Positions 47,489 to 57,162 are shown, counted from the stretch's first letter. The stretch is 64,000 bases of DNA from Saprospiraceae bacterium (GCA_020629715.1 JAHDCU010000002.1:553804-617803); one strand, 5' to 3'. Notes: generated from the letters alone by a model not told the origin. Made by a program: numbers and translations.

Positions 47489-48817
47489 TTATTTTTCTCC
47501 TCTGAATCTCCCCAATGATATCTGGAGCTTATCCGCAATCGGATTGGACAGTAAAAGTGTAAATGGCTCGAGCTTAGTATTCTTTGGTTCCGCAGTAAGT
47601 TTCCAATAGAGTAATCCTATAAGATTGACTTCGGTTTGATCAATAACATCGTAAAGAGCATCTATTGCGGCCACCCGCTCTGATGCTCTGATGGGTTCGT
47701 CTTGCCATACTAAAAGTTCTTCACTGTACCAGGGACCTACTATTGAATATCCAACCGATTGCCACGGTTGAGTCGTACAGCCTCGGCGTTGTGTATATCC
47801 GATTTCTGTGAAGATGATCGGCTTATCTATTTGTAGTGTATGTAGATGATTACTGATCTCTTCTAGAGCATTGTACCATCCTTTCTTGCAGTTTTCATAA
47901 TGACATGTATAATCTTTACATGATTTGGCCGAGGCATCAAGTGGGAAATAGGCATTAATACCAATGAAATCACAATTCCCCCAGAATCCTACTTCTTGAT
48001 AGTTATCAAAATTGGCAGCATAACCTATCTCTCCATTGAAAATTTTTCTGATAGAAGCGATGATATCCACCCAATACTTATCTAGCGCTTTTCTACGTAG
48101 ATTGATTTTATCAATTCTGTTGTGATGACCTTTATACCCTACCTCCTTAAACCAAGATCGCTGAGCATTATATTTGTCCTTGACAAATGACTCTACATTT
48201 CGATAAGATACATCTCCACTAGCCTTAAGGTGATGTGGTTTGAGATATTTTTTAAATTTTACGATTCGTTCTTCAGTCCGTCGATGGACACGATCGTTAT
48301 CGTAATAACTATATAATGACGGCAACTGATTAATTGGTTTTGTGCTGCTTAACTCATTCAGCTCGCTACCAATCACAAGGGCATCTGCCCCTTCTCGCTG
48401 GGCTATTTCTGCCCACTCTAGACAATAGGTATTGTACTTTTCAAACCAATTATCCAATAGAGCTTTACCACTGGGAAGGATCATTCCATGCCAAAGGAAT
48501 TTATTTTCTTCAATCCATTCTTTTAGATACACTCTTAAGATCAGTACGACTTTAAGCCCTTTCTTCTTAGCAAGTCTGATCTCTTCGACTACTCCACTCT
48601 TATCATGAGAAATATCAAGATCAGCACTATTCCAGATACCTTGTCTAGCATAGTGAGTGACTTCGACAGTATTAAATCCTGCATTTATCATTTCATCATA
48701 ATACGCGGATAGATCAGACTCATCAGTCTGTATTCCACCTAGGTAAAATGAATTTTGCCCATAAATATCTAGAGCATATACTACAATACTGACTAAAAGA
48801 AGATTTCTCAATCTCAT
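47489..48817 (-). CDS. Exported GH113-like glycoside hydrolase
   Basis: The 442-residue protein has a signal peptide (MRLRNLLLVSIVVYALDIYG) and a TIM-barrel resembling glycoside hydrolase family 113 beta-mannanases. GFNTVEVTHYARQGIWNSAD marks the first strands. IGSELNE (E152) is in the acid/base position and IIFTEIGYTQRRGC (E338) in the nucleophile position. WQDEPIRASERVAAIDALYD is conserved near the C terminus. The substrate, mannan or another beta-glycan, is inferred from the family. It is ten bases from arsS, so co-transcription with arsS is possible. Confidence 0.78.
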   Translation of the reverse strand: MRLRNLLLVSIVVYALDIYGQNSFYLGGIQTDESDLSAYYDEMINAGFNTVEVTHYARQGIWNSADLDISHDKSGVVEEIRLAKKKGLKVVLILRVYLKEWIEENKFLWHGMILPSGKALLDNWFEKYNTYCLEWAEIAQREGADALVIGSELNELSSTKPINQLPSLYSYYDNDRVHRRTEERIVKFKKYLKPHHLKASGDVSYRNVESFVKDKYNAQRSWFKEVGYKGHHNRIDKINLRRKALDKYWVDIIASIRKIFNGEIGYAANFDNYQEVGFWGNCDFIGINAYFPLDASAKSCKDYTCHYENCKKGWYNALEEISNHLHTLQIDKPIIFTEIGYTQRRGCTTQPWQSVGYSIVGPWYSEELLVWQDEPIRASERVAAIDALYDVIDQTEVNLIGLLYWKLTAEPKNTKLEPFTLLLSNPIADKLQISLGRFRGEK

Positions 48818-48826
48818 GAGAATAGT

Positions 48827-49894
48827 CTATACGATTTCGCCACCACAACTACTGCCTGCACCTGCCGTACATCCATAGCAATGTTGACTGAGCTTGATAT
48901 CACGAGCCATGAGATCATCCATATCTAAATCCCGTATGTGAGTGCCTTTTACATCGGACTTAAGCTCTAGCATCTGATTGAAATCGCAATCATGGATATA
49001 TCCGTCCCAGCTTATACTCAGAGTATTGCGGCACATGAGTCCCTCCACAGTGCTTGGATTGAATGCCGCAATAAGCTCTTGCATATAGCTTTCATAGTTG
49101 TTACTTTCTATCAGGTATTCTAAAAATCTTGCAATCGGTAAATTGGTGATTGCAAAGAGGCTATTGAATTCTATATTATATTTTCTCTTAAGCTGCTTTT
49201 TAAACTCTAGCTCTAAAGACTCTTGGCTCCCAGGCAAGAATGCACCTGCAGGGTTATAGACCAAATCAAGTTTCAAACCAGTACCCTCTATTCCATAACC
49301 AACTTTATTGAGCATCTGAAGCGCTTTGATAGAATCCTCAAAGACTCCATCTCCTCGCTGATTATCAGTCCTAGATTTAGAGAAGTATGGTAGTGACGAT
49401 ACGACATGCACTTTATTGGCTTTAAAAAAATCAGGTAAGTCGTGATATTTTGGATTGGCTCGTAGTATGGTGAGATTACATCTATCCATCACCTCAGCAC
49501 CAGCGGCAGTACAAGCCTCTACAAACCATCTAAAATGAGCATTCATCTCTGGTGCTCCGCCTGTGATATCTACTTTAGGGATCTTGTACTTTTTGATAAT
49601 ATCGAGACAAAACTCAAGAGTCTCACGATCCATATTTTCTTCTTTTCTATCTGGACCAGCATCTACATGACAGTGAGCGCAGGTTTGATTACAAAGCTTA
49701 CCGATATTGATTTGAAAAATCTCAACAGGTACCGGTTTCAAGCTAGGATATCCAAATTCTGCGATTCGATCACTAAACTTTGGGATATCCTTACCTATGC
49801 GCTCCGCATCATTTAGCACCTCTAATTGATAAAAAGAACTACTGAGATCTATCGATCTAGATTTTAAGGACTTTGTTTTTTGTTTTATAGCCAT
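48827..49894 (-). CDS. arsS: Arsenosugar biosynthesis radical SAM protein ArsS
   Basis: ArsS joins the adenosyl group of S-adenosylmethionine to dimethylarsenite on the path to arsenosugars. The radical SAM cluster motif is C68-x3-C72-x2-C75 (LCNQTCAHCHVDAGP). The C-terminal half ends with the family mark CYGCTAGAGSSCGGEIV, which binds a second cluster. The length, 355 residues, is typical. The peroxidase-like partner is upstream, but the methyltransferase ArsM, normally in the same cluster, is not in this window. Confidence 0.9.
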   Translation of the reverse strand: MAIKQKTKSLKSRSIDLSSSFYQLEVLNDAERIGKDIPKFSDRIAEFGYPSLKPVPVEIFQINIGKLCNQTCAHCHVDAGPDRKEENMDRETLEFCLDIIKKYKIPKVDITGGAPEMNAHFRWFVEACTAAGAEVMDRCNLTILRANPKYHDLPDFFKANKVHVVSSLPYFSKSRTDNQRGDGVFEDSIKALQMLNKVGYGIEGTGLKLDLVYNPAGAFLPGSQESLELEFKKQLKRKYNIEFNSLFAITNLPIARFLEYLIESNNYESYMQELIAAFNPSTVEGLMCRNTLSISWDGYIHDCDFNQMLELKSDVKGTHIRDLDMDDLMARDIKLSQHCYGCTAGAGSSCGGEIV

Positions 49895-49992
49895 TGGGTC
49901 GATTATGAGTTGGTGAATTATTGAGTTATTGATTCATCAAACTGAAAACCAGATGGGTTAAACAGTCAACTTTTAAACTCTAAACAAAAAAA

Positions 49993-50328
49993 CTACATCA
50001 TTTTCTTTTTTACTTGATTCATCATCTGGACACTATTGACCAAGGTAGCTCCGCTCTTGATGCCTGCTGCCACATGTACCGCCTCCATCATTTGTTCCTC
50101 ATCAGCACCATTTTGAAGACATGCCGATGTGTATGCATCCATGCAATAAGGGCATGCCTCGGCATGAGCGACAGCAAGTGCTATCAAACATTTTTCTCTC
50201 ACCGTGAGAGCTGATTCTTGAAATATGGAACCATACCATTCAAAGAATTTTTTCCCCATTTCTTCTTGAAAATCAGTAATCTCACTAAATTTTTTGAGAT
50301 CCTCGGGCTTAAAGTAACTATCGCTCAT
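49993..50328 (-). CDS. Arsenosugar-associated peroxidase-like (carboxymuconolactone decarboxylase fold)
   Basis: The 111-residue AhpD-fold protein has the CxxC pair C59-C62 in AHAEACPYCMDAYTSACLQN. This subfamily is found almost only next to arsS. The likely role is a redox helper or alkylhydroperoxidase in arsenosugar formation; the exact reaction is not established. It lies 98 bases before arsS on the same strand. Confidence 0.85.
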   Translation of the reverse strand: MSDSYFKPEDLKKFSEITDFQEEMGKKFFEWYGSIFQESALTVREKCLIALAVAHAEACPYCMDAYTSACLQNGADEEQMMEAVHVAAGIKSGATLVNSVQMMNQVKKKMM

Positions 50329-50464
50329 CTATTTAAATATTCTAATGTATTGTAAATAAAAGAAAAGATTTGCCAATTTTGGACTTGACGATACATTGAC
50401 TCTGTAAAATGTGTAGATCGGGACAAGCAAATCATAAATTAAACTAAAAGCAAGGAAAAAAGAT

Positions 50465-51019
50465 ATGATCAATAAGGAATATAAAGCTTATACAAACAAT
50501 TTAAAAGCCATGTTCCTCTTATCGCTCATATTTATATTATACTCATCGTGTAAAGAAAAAGCAGAGCTCATTACTGAAACACCTGATGGTCGTCATCTTG
50601 TGTATATTGAGATTACCACTCCTATGGGCTCCCCAAGCATAGACGCTAACCATCCTTATCTACCAAGTATCTATAATCGAGGAGTTGTGTCAGTGGGTGA
50701 TACCTCTATACAAGCTATACTCATCGGCAAACAAGAGACTAAGGGAGAAAAACTTAAAAGCCATCTCATTGGAGGTTTTTCAAAACCCAAAGGAGGATCT
50801 CAGTCCTATACTCTACTCTTACAGACGTTGAATAAAAAATATGACCTTCCAATTCAAAATTTTGAAGACTTTGCCATTACATATCCTAGTGTCAAGCAAA
50901 TGATAGAATTGTATGAAAATCATAAGAATGGCTCATCGGATCAACCAAAAATTGAATGGATTTCTACCATAAAATCATTACGGATTTTACAACAACTAGA
51001 ACAGAAGTCCGCCCAATAA
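50465..51019 (+). CDS. Lipoprotein resembling an inactive inorganic pyrophosphatase
   Basis: The 184-residue protein has a lipoprotein signal with lipobox YSSC at about residues 27-30; the ATG at 50510 (MFLLSLIFILYSS) is an equally good start. By pattern, VYIEITTPMGSP, IYNRGVVSVGDTSIQAILIG, LKSHLIGGF and NFEDFAITYPSVKQMIELYE follow the order of soluble inorganic pyrophosphatases, as in exported Bacteroidota pyrophosphatase-like lipoproteins. The DGDPLD box has become GDTSIQ, so the metal-binding aspartates are missing. I infer a non-catalytic derivative. It stands 45 bases before the acetyltransferase gene. Confidence 0.6.
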   Translation: MINKEYKAYTNNLKAMFLLSLIFILYSSCKEKAELITETPDGRHLVYIEITTPMGSPSIDANHPYLPSIYNRGVVSVGDTSIQAILIGKQETKGEKLKSHLIGGFSKPKGGSQSYTLLLQTLNKKYDLPIQNFEDFAITYPSVKQMIELYENHKNGSSDQPKIEWISTIKSLRILQQLEQKSAQ

Positions 51020-51065
51020 CAAAACATAAAGATAATTTTAAAGTTATTGCATCGTAAGAAAATTC

Positions 51066-52268
51066 ATGTCAACTACACAAGCAGAGATACTTCCAACTTC
51101 AGCCCGATATCATATCGGTCAAGATGAGTTAGAAGTTGAATATCATTTCGAAATAAAAGACATTACTGCTCTGTGGGATTCGTTTGCTGGAACTGATTTA
51201 ATGTACTCAAGTAGATTTTTATTAGCTATCGAGGAGTATCCACCTAGCAATATGGAGTTTCTATATGGAATTTTGTATCAAGGGAGTCAAGCCGTTGGCA
51301 TATCATATTATCAGATTAGGCTTATAAAACTAAGTGAAAGCCTACGTGCCGATCAAAATAATAACTCTCTATGGGCAAGAATCAAAAATTGGTTTGCCTC
51401 TAAGTTTAAAGGATATACGCTGATATCGGGGAATGCTTTGGTAACCGGTGACTACAACCTTAAACTAAATATAGATGTCTCCTCCTCTGATCGTTATCAG
51501 ATTCAAGAACGAGCAGCCGTTTTTGCAGCTCAAGAATTTAGTAAGAGAAAAAAAGTTATTTGTAGTTTCATGAAAGACTTTCATCCTCATCAAATTCCTA
51601 AGGATGAGATTATAGAAAAATCTACGTTTTCAGAATTTAGTGTCCAGCCCAATATGATTTTCAAAGTAAGGGATGAATGGCAAAGTTTTGATGACTACAT
51701 GAAAGCCTTGAAATCCAAGTATCGCGTAAGAGTAAAAAGAGCCAAAAAGAAGTTTGGAGAAAATGAAAAAAGAGAACTTAGCTTTGAAGATATCGAACGT
51801 TACAATAGAGATATCTATAAGCTCTATCGATCCATAGCAGAACAAGCAGGATTTAATTTATTCTATCTTCATCCTGATCATTTTTTGGGCATGAAGCGTC
51901 ACTTCCCAAATCTTTTTAAAGTATATGGATATTTTGATGGTGAGGAAATATTGGCGTTTTTTACGACGTTTGACAATGGCGATGAACTAGAAGCTCACTT
52001 TTTAGGGTATAATCACGATCGTAATTCACAACATCAGTTATATCTAAATATGCTTTTGGATTTGATCTATGTATCGTTCAAAAACAAGCATAAGACTATT
52101 CACCTTTCTCGGACAGCACTTGAAATAAAAAGCAGCATTGGTGCAGAGCCCATTGATATGAATGTTTACCTAAGACACAACAATAATATGATCAATAAAA
52201 TGGTACCTAGGGCACTCGCCTATTTTGTACCAAAGGAAGAGTGGAAACCTCGAGATCCTTATAAATAG
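51066..52268 (+). CDS. GNAT-type acyltransferase (BioF2/FemAB-like)
   Basis: The 400-residue protein has an N-terminal half with a divergent acyltransferase fold and a C-terminal GNAT domain of the Acetyltransf_6/BioF2 type: SFDDYMKALKSKYRVRVKRA, LYRSIAEQAGFNLFYLHPDH and VYGYFDGEEILAFFTTF. This family transfers acyl or aminoacyl groups in cell-envelope or small-molecule synthesis; the substrate cannot be read from the sequence. It converges on the DUF1501 gene with an eight-base gap. Confidence 0.72.
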   Translation: MSTTQAEILPTSARYHIGQDELEVEYHFEIKDITALWDSFAGTDLMYSSRFLLAIEEYPPSNMEFLYGILYQGSQAVGISYYQIRLIKLSESLRADQNNNSLWARIKNWFASKFKGYTLISGNALVTGDYNLKLNIDVSSSDRYQIQERAAVFAAQEFSKRKKVICSFMKDFHPHQIPKDEIIEKSTFSEFSVQPNMIFKVRDEWQSFDDYMKALKSKYRVRVKRAKKKFGENEKRELSFEDIERYNRDIYKLYRSIAEQAGFNLFYLHPDHFLGMKRHFPNLFKVYGYFDGEEILAFFTTFDNGDELEAHFLGYNHDRNSQHQLYLNMLLDLIYVSFKNKHKTIHLSRTALEIKSSIGAEPIDMNVYLRHNNNMINKMVPRALAYFVPKEEWKPRDPYK

Positions 52269-52276
52269 ATGATTCC

Positions 52277-54214
52277 CTAAAGCTTTATCAAAGGTCCTAC
52301 ATAAAGGATGTTTTCTCCATTTGAAATTTGAATCGAATAATGACCACTAGATACTTGGTCAAAGTAAAATACATTATCATCATTAAACTCTAACGAATGT
52401 CTTTGCTGCGAATGTATCAGTCGCCCTTGCACATCATAAAGTCGTACATTGATATACTGAGAAATACTTGCAAATTCCATTTCTATCGTGCAGTATTGAT
52501 TTATAGGATTTGGAAAGATGCTAACATTAAATGATCGATCTGCGAAGACTGAGACGATAGAAGACACTTTGGTCGATCCATCAAGGTCTACAGATTTCAA
52601 CCTATAATATGTAAATCCTTCAAAAGCTTCACGATCCACAACGTTATATTTATGTTCAGCTGTATTGGATGCCTCTACAATGGTTAAAGATTCAAATCGA
52701 TTGCCATCCTGACTTTTTTCAAGCTCAAAATGAGATAGCCCAATTTCATTTGCTGTCTTCCATTCAATGACGTTATGATAGCCCTGTCGATAGGCATTCA
52801 AAGAAATAAGATCTACTGGAAGAGTTGTATTTCCTGGAAGAAATGGGGTCTCAATAAGATCTACCTTCTGTGCTACATATGGGGTAAATTCTGCAGCAGC
52901 AATGGCATCATCATCAGCTCCAAGCCAATCTTGTAGCGCTGTTGTAAATACTTGACGGTAATCATGTTGTATCAATAAATTACCCTTATTATCAAGATCT
53001 GTAAGATTTGGAGGAGTACCTATTATACCTCCTTTTACCGCTGGACCAAAAGCAAACATTGGTGCTGCTGTGCCATGATCAGTTCCAAAGCTACCATTCT
53101 CTGCGACTCGTCTACCAAACTCTGAAAATGTCAAGGTCAACACCTTATTATCGTTGCCCGTAGCAGCTAGATCATCTTGAAATGCTTTAACTGCCGTACC
53201 GAGGTGGTACATCAATGCTCCGTGACGTCCTGCCGAAAGATCATTGATGTCTACTTGAAAATCATGAGTATCAAACCCTGTATGTTTCACTAGATAAATC
53301 TTAGACTTACAACCACCATTAATGAGTCTAGCCACCGTCTGTAGTTGCCATGCTAGTTTATTGACCAGTTGATTCGCTGGAGCGGCATGAGGATATTCCA
53401 TGTATCCTGGCCCTGGATAAGTTACAGCGTTACTCCCTGAGCTATACCTCATTTGTAATTGGGCAGCATAATCACCTGCATTACCAAATATTTCATTCAT
53501 ATAGTCCAGTCTACCGCCATAATGATTATCTGGGAAAGAATGTAGACTCGGAGTGCCAATACCTCCCACTAAATCACCAAAGGTTTCTGGTTCATTAGAA
53601 GCAAGTGCTATCGGAATACCATTTTCTCTATGAAAACCAAGAGCAACAGTAGTACCTATCTCCAATCCAATAGGGTCTGGCATTGCTGCACTCGGGTATA
53701 TCGCAGGATAATTTGGGTATTCATGATCAAGATACCTACCCATCCAGCCTGATCCTTTTATTTCGTCATAATTACCTCCCATCCACCATACATCTCTACT
53801 TCTAAAATGGGATTGATTATGATTATTATATCCTACCGAATGAATCACTGCCATCTTATCATCATCATATAATGACTTAAAGCTTTGTAGATCGGGGTGA
53901 ATACCCATCTGCTCATCACTTGACACGGTGGTATCCAAATTGATGAATGATCTATCTCCAGTATCAACTATCCCAATATTGGGTCTTGCGGCTTGATAGT
54001 CTGCATACTGAGCGATTGGCAACATGGCATTGAGTCCGTCATTACCCCCGTGCAATTGGATCATTACGAGTATCCGATCTTCCACAAGGCTTGGGTTGAT
54101 CAAAAAAGGTCTCAACAGAGGAGATGCTGACAATGAACTTACCGATAGCCCATTGAGCATAAAAGTACCAGCTGCAGCTGTCTTAGATATATTTAAAAAC
54201 TTCCTTCTTTTCAT
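52277..54214 (-). CDS. DUF1501 protein with T9SS sorting domain
   Basis: The 645-residue protein has an N terminus with a Tat-like MKRRKFL and a hydrophobic stretch. The DUF1501 (sulfatase-superfamily) core shows LVMIQLHGGNDGLNAML, HTGFDTHDFQ and FSEFGRRVAENGSFGTDHGT. The C terminus has a fibronectin-like unit (HNVIEWKTANEIGLSHFELE) and a type A sorting domain (SIFPNPINQYCTIEM). It is probably secreted by the type IX system to the surface. It starts 13 bases after the DUF1800 gene; the two families nearly always occur as a pair, function unknown. Confidence 0.88.
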   Translation of the reverse strand: MKRRKFLNISKTAAAGTFMLNGLSVSSLSASPLLRPFLINPSLVEDRILVMIQLHGGNDGLNAMLPIAQYADYQAARPNIGIVDTGDRSFINLDTTVSSDEQMGIHPDLQSFKSLYDDDKMAVIHSVGYNNHNQSHFRSRDVWWMGGNYDEIKGSGWMGRYLDHEYPNYPAIYPSAAMPDPIGLEIGTTVALGFHRENGIPIALASNEPETFGDLVGGIGTPSLHSFPDNHYGGRLDYMNEIFGNAGDYAAQLQMRYSSGSNAVTYPGPGYMEYPHAAPANQLVNKLAWQLQTVARLINGGCKSKIYLVKHTGFDTHDFQVDINDLSAGRHGALMYHLGTAVKAFQDDLAATGNDNKVLTLTFSEFGRRVAENGSFGTDHGTAAPMFAFGPAVKGGIIGTPPNLTDLDNKGNLLIQHDYRQVFTTALQDWLGADDDAIAAAEFTPYVAQKVDLIETPFLPGNTTLPVDLISLNAYRQGYHNVIEWKTANEIGLSHFELEKSQDGNRFESLTIVEASNTAEHKYNVVDREAFEGFTYYRLKSVDLDGSTKVSSIVSVFADRSFNVSIFPNPINQYCTIEMEFASISQYINVRLYDVQGRLIHSQQRHSLEFNDDNVFYFDQVSSGHYSIQISNGENILYVGPLIKL

Positions 54215-54226
54215 GATTCTGTTACT

Positions 54227-55882
54227 TTAGACTAATTGACTTTCTGGACTTTGTAATATCGCTTTCAACATATTTTCTAATCGGCTCTTCACAACACCGT
54301 CATTATTAGTATTTTGAAACTCTCCCCACTCTAAACTCCAATAGTATTCTGGCTCAGTCGGATCTATTAGAAAATTTTTATAATAGTCTTTTCGTTCTTG
54401 AGAAACACCTAATGGAGTCAGGCCATTTGTCAGCTCTTCAATAATAACGATAGGATCATAGGGGTCTGAGATATGGCCGTCTAATAGATACTTCACAATA
54501 TCTATTTTGATCTCCATATTCCCCCCATTGGCTTTTTTTCCACTTATATACTTATCTCCAAATAAAAATCGTTCGATAATAGCATTTTCTGATATCCAGG
54601 CTCTATCGTAAAAAGGGTCTTGGTGATAAGCTGGCCACCCAGCGGTTTCAGTGGGTTCGTATAGGATCATACCCATTTTCTCAACATGCTGCTCCAGAAA
54701 TCTATGTTGATTCAAAAAATTGGCATAATCTGTTTGCTGATCTGGAAATTGTACATCAAAATATTTGCATAACCTCACAGAGTGGTGTACAGGTGCGGAT
54801 ATCAAAGCTCCAATATGATTTTGAGTAGTATCATCATAGTTATCTAAATCATAAAAGTGTTCGCTATTGAATAAGTCTTTGAGAATAGGCTCGATTTCAT
54901 ATCCATTATTGAAGAGTTCTTGAGCTAATGGTTCTACAACAGATATCATGATCTGTGCAGAGATATTAGGATAAACAAAAAAACGATACAATTCGATTAC
55001 AATGTTTCGAGCAGTTGCCATCTGACCAAAAATCATATTTATGAAATCACTTAATTCCCTCTCGATTCCATCAGCGGTGTTGCTACCTGTAATGGTCGTA
55101 TTTTGAAATGCCGAACTAAATACCTTATCCGTATCATCATGTCTGCTCGTATTGATTCTTGCTCGAAGAAGATTGGTATCAGCGTCTCTAGATTCAGTGG
55201 TATAATCACTGTATACCTTATATCCTGTCAATATTCTGGCAGCCTCTCGTACATCATCTTCGGTATATGTGGTATAATTTCCATCCGCTATTTGTGGCCC
55301 TTTCCCTATGGTATAAAGTTCTAATAACTCTCTGGCAAAATTCTCATTAGGATTATTCTTTTCATTACTAAAACCACTCAAAAAATATAGTATGGCTGCA
55401 TCTCGACATATCTTATGCGATAGTGTTTTAAAATTTCCTTTGGCATACAGTCTAAACAATTGATTTTGATGATATACAGCTTCTGTTCTACTGACGGCTA
55501 TTGATTGAGTGGTATAATGTGTATGCCAAAAGAATACTAGTTTTTCCAATGCCGTGGTTTCAGCAATCATAAGATCTGTCATCCAATTTCGCAAGACTCG
55601 TCTCAAAGAACCATTATTACTATTTTCACTTGTCCTACCAGTCTCCACCCAAGTCGCTCCAGTTGCTGGATCAATGGGTAAAGACGGGTATATGTTGGAA
55701 AAATCAAATAAATTATCAACCGCAGTACTGACGGGCATATTCACAAAGTCATCAAGCTCAGCAGCTGTGTATCCGAATGTTAACCTATTCAATAAATGTT
55801 TAGCCTGCGTGAAGGAAAGATTACCAGAATGAGCACTTAGAATTGCCATATATGTATTTTTATTCTTAAGTGTAAAATACAT
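54227..55882 (-). CDS. DUF1800 family protein
   Basis: The 551-residue protein has the DUF1800 signature: QAKHLLNRLTFGYTAAELDD near the start, FWHTHYTT, NENFARELLELYTIGKG, and TAGWPAYHQDPFYDRAWISE. An alternative ATG at 55849 gives MAILSAHSGNLSFTQ. No signal peptide is clear, unlike the DUF1501 partner. The C terminus MLKAILQSPESQLV is typical. It forms an operon with the downstream DUF1501 gene and lies 96 bases after the anti-sigma gene on the same strand. Confidence 0.88.
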   Translation of the reverse strand: MYFTLKNKNTYMAILSAHSGNLSFTQAKHLLNRLTFGYTAAELDDFVNMPVSTAVDNLFDFSNIYPSLPIDPATGATWVETGRTSENSNNGSLRRVLRNWMTDLMIAETTALEKLVFFWHTHYTTQSIAVSRTEAVYHQNQLFRLYAKGNFKTLSHKICRDAAILYFLSGFSNEKNNPNENFARELLELYTIGKGPQIADGNYTTYTEDDVREAARILTGYKVYSDYTTESRDADTNLLRARINTSRHDDTDKVFSSAFQNTTITGSNTADGIERELSDFINMIFGQMATARNIVIELYRFFVYPNISAQIMISVVEPLAQELFNNGYEIEPILKDLFNSEHFYDLDNYDDTTQNHIGALISAPVHHSVRLCKYFDVQFPDQQTDYANFLNQHRFLEQHVEKMGMILYEPTETAGWPAYHQDPFYDRAWISENAIIERFLFGDKYISGKKANGGNMEIKIDIVKYLLDGHISDPYDPIVIIEELTNGLTPLGVSQERKDYYKNFLIDPTEPEYYWSLEWGEFQNTNNDGVVKSRLENMLKAILQSPESQLV

Positions 55883-55978
55883 AATTAAGGAGATCCAATC
55901 CTAGGTGCTTACCCCTAAAATTAGACAGTAATCTTGCAATTGATTAAGTTTTTATAGTTGTGAGCAGTAAAGCTTCAA

Positions 55979-56320
55979 TTATCTTTTGGCGAAGCTGGCA
56001 TAAGCGTTGTTAAGCTCAGGAATCTGATCAACGAATATATAATCATGATCTTGTGCCATATCAAGCTCTGTAATATTTTGAAAAGAATAGTCCGTCGTTG
56101 CAACGAATACATCATGACGATGATCCTGATACATGTGGCTAAAATATAAACCTGAAACCGCAACTAATGCTACAGAACAAGCTACCGCAATCCATCGATA
56201 AATACGCATCTTAGATACTGCACGGCGTTTGTCTAGACGCTGAGAAAGTCCCGACCAAACCTGCTTAGAGGGTTGTATATCTAAATCTTGTAATCTTTCG
56301 TGAAATTGATTTTCATTCAT
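55979..56320 (-). CDS. Small single-pass protein, likely anti-sigma factor
   Basis: The 113-residue protein has a cytosolic N-terminal part (MNENQFHERLQDLDIQPSKQ), one membrane segment (WIAVACSVALVAVSGLYF, about residues 43-60) and a short periplasmic tail. No RsgI, FecR or zinc anti-sigma signature is visible, so the role is inferred from its position: its ATG overlaps the stop of the ECF sigma gene by one base (TAATG). Confidence 0.6.
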   Translation of the reverse strand: MNENQFHERLQDLDIQPSKQVWSGLSQRLDKRRAVSKMRIYRWIAVACSVALVAVSGLYFSHMYQDHRHDVFVATTDYSFQNITELDMAQDHDYIFVDQIPELNNAYASFAKR

Positions 56321-56859
56321 TAGCCAACTTCTTTAATATCTTTTTTTTTCAAAATATCTTTTAGTCTCTTTTTTGCCAAAATAAGCTGTGATTTACTTGT
56401 ATTGATGCTTATGCCAAGTGTCTCTGCTATCTCCCGGTGCTTATAACCTTCTACCACGTATAAGTTGAATACTGTACGATATCCAGTAGGCAATAAGTCT
56501 AAATACGATAAAATCTCACGGTATGATATGTCTGCGACCGTACCTTGATCATAGGTGGGTTCTATATGACTTACATCCAATGAAATATTGAAATTATTGG
56601 ACTTGCGCAGGTACATCAGTGATTCATTGACCGCGATACGCTTCATCCAACCCTCAAAACTACCGTGATCATTATATTGGTTGATCTTAGTAAATATTTT
56701 GTACCATACCTCCTGCAATACATCTTCTGCGGAAGCCATATCACGGATATATCGACGACATATCCCAAATAAAATCCCTGTATACCGATCATACAATTGC
56801 TTCTGAGCTCGTGGCTCATCCTCTCGGCATTGTGTAATGATATGTTGGAGATTTTTCAA
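56320..56859 (-). CDS. ECF-type RNA polymerase sigma factor
   Basis: The 179-residue protein has sigma region 2 (QLYDRYTGILFGICRRYIRD, SAEDVLQEVWYKIFTKINQY, FEGWMKRIAVNESLMYLRK) and region 4 (LPTGYRTVFNLYVVEGYKHR, EIAETLGISINTSKSQLILA). It resembles the SigW/RpoE-like ECF group of Bacteroidota. No ATG is available; the start is TTG at 56859, with an in-frame stop 18 bases upstream. It is the first gene of a likely operon with its anti-sigma protein; the DUF1800/DUF1501 pair follows. Confidence 0.92.
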   Translation of the reverse strand: MKNLQHIITQCREDEPRAQKQLYDRYTGILFGICRRYIRDMASAEDVLQEVWYKIFTKINQYNDHGSFEGWMKRIAVNESLMYLRKSNNFNISLDVSHIEPTYDQGTVADISYREILSYLDLLPTGYRTVFNLYVVEGYKHREIAETLGISINTSKSQLILAKKRLKDILKKKDIKEVG

Positions 56860-56972
56860 ATTCTTGACTTTATACTACGTTAGATGATTACAATTTTAAT
56901 TTTGGTGCATACATTTTAAAATTAGCGATAATAATTGGGTCAGAGCATATAGTTTTTTTTACCATAGAGGCA

Positions 56973-57010
56973 TCCGCCAGAGGCGAGACAGGTCCGCCAG
57001 AGGCGAGACA
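56973..57010. repeat. Two tandem 18-base repeats with internal dyad
   Basis: TCCGCCAGAGGCGAGACA occurs at 56973-56990 and 56993-57010, 20 bases apart. Its core CGCCAGAGGCG is nearly a palindrome. Its GC content stands out from the surrounding AT-rich gap between the sigma gene and lysA. GC-rich repeats of this kind are scattered through some Bacteroidota genomes; function unknown. The rest of this 264-base gap holds no clear feature. Confidence 0.7.
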
Positions 57011-57162
57011 AGTAAGAGCATAAAGAACTATTAAAAATCATGAAGTGCTCTCGAACAACGAAGAACGAACATCTAAAAATCACATAAATTAACAAAACCG
57101 CAAATCATCACTTTGTAAAATGAATGAATATCTTTGTCTTCAATACTAAGAAGCTCATAAAA

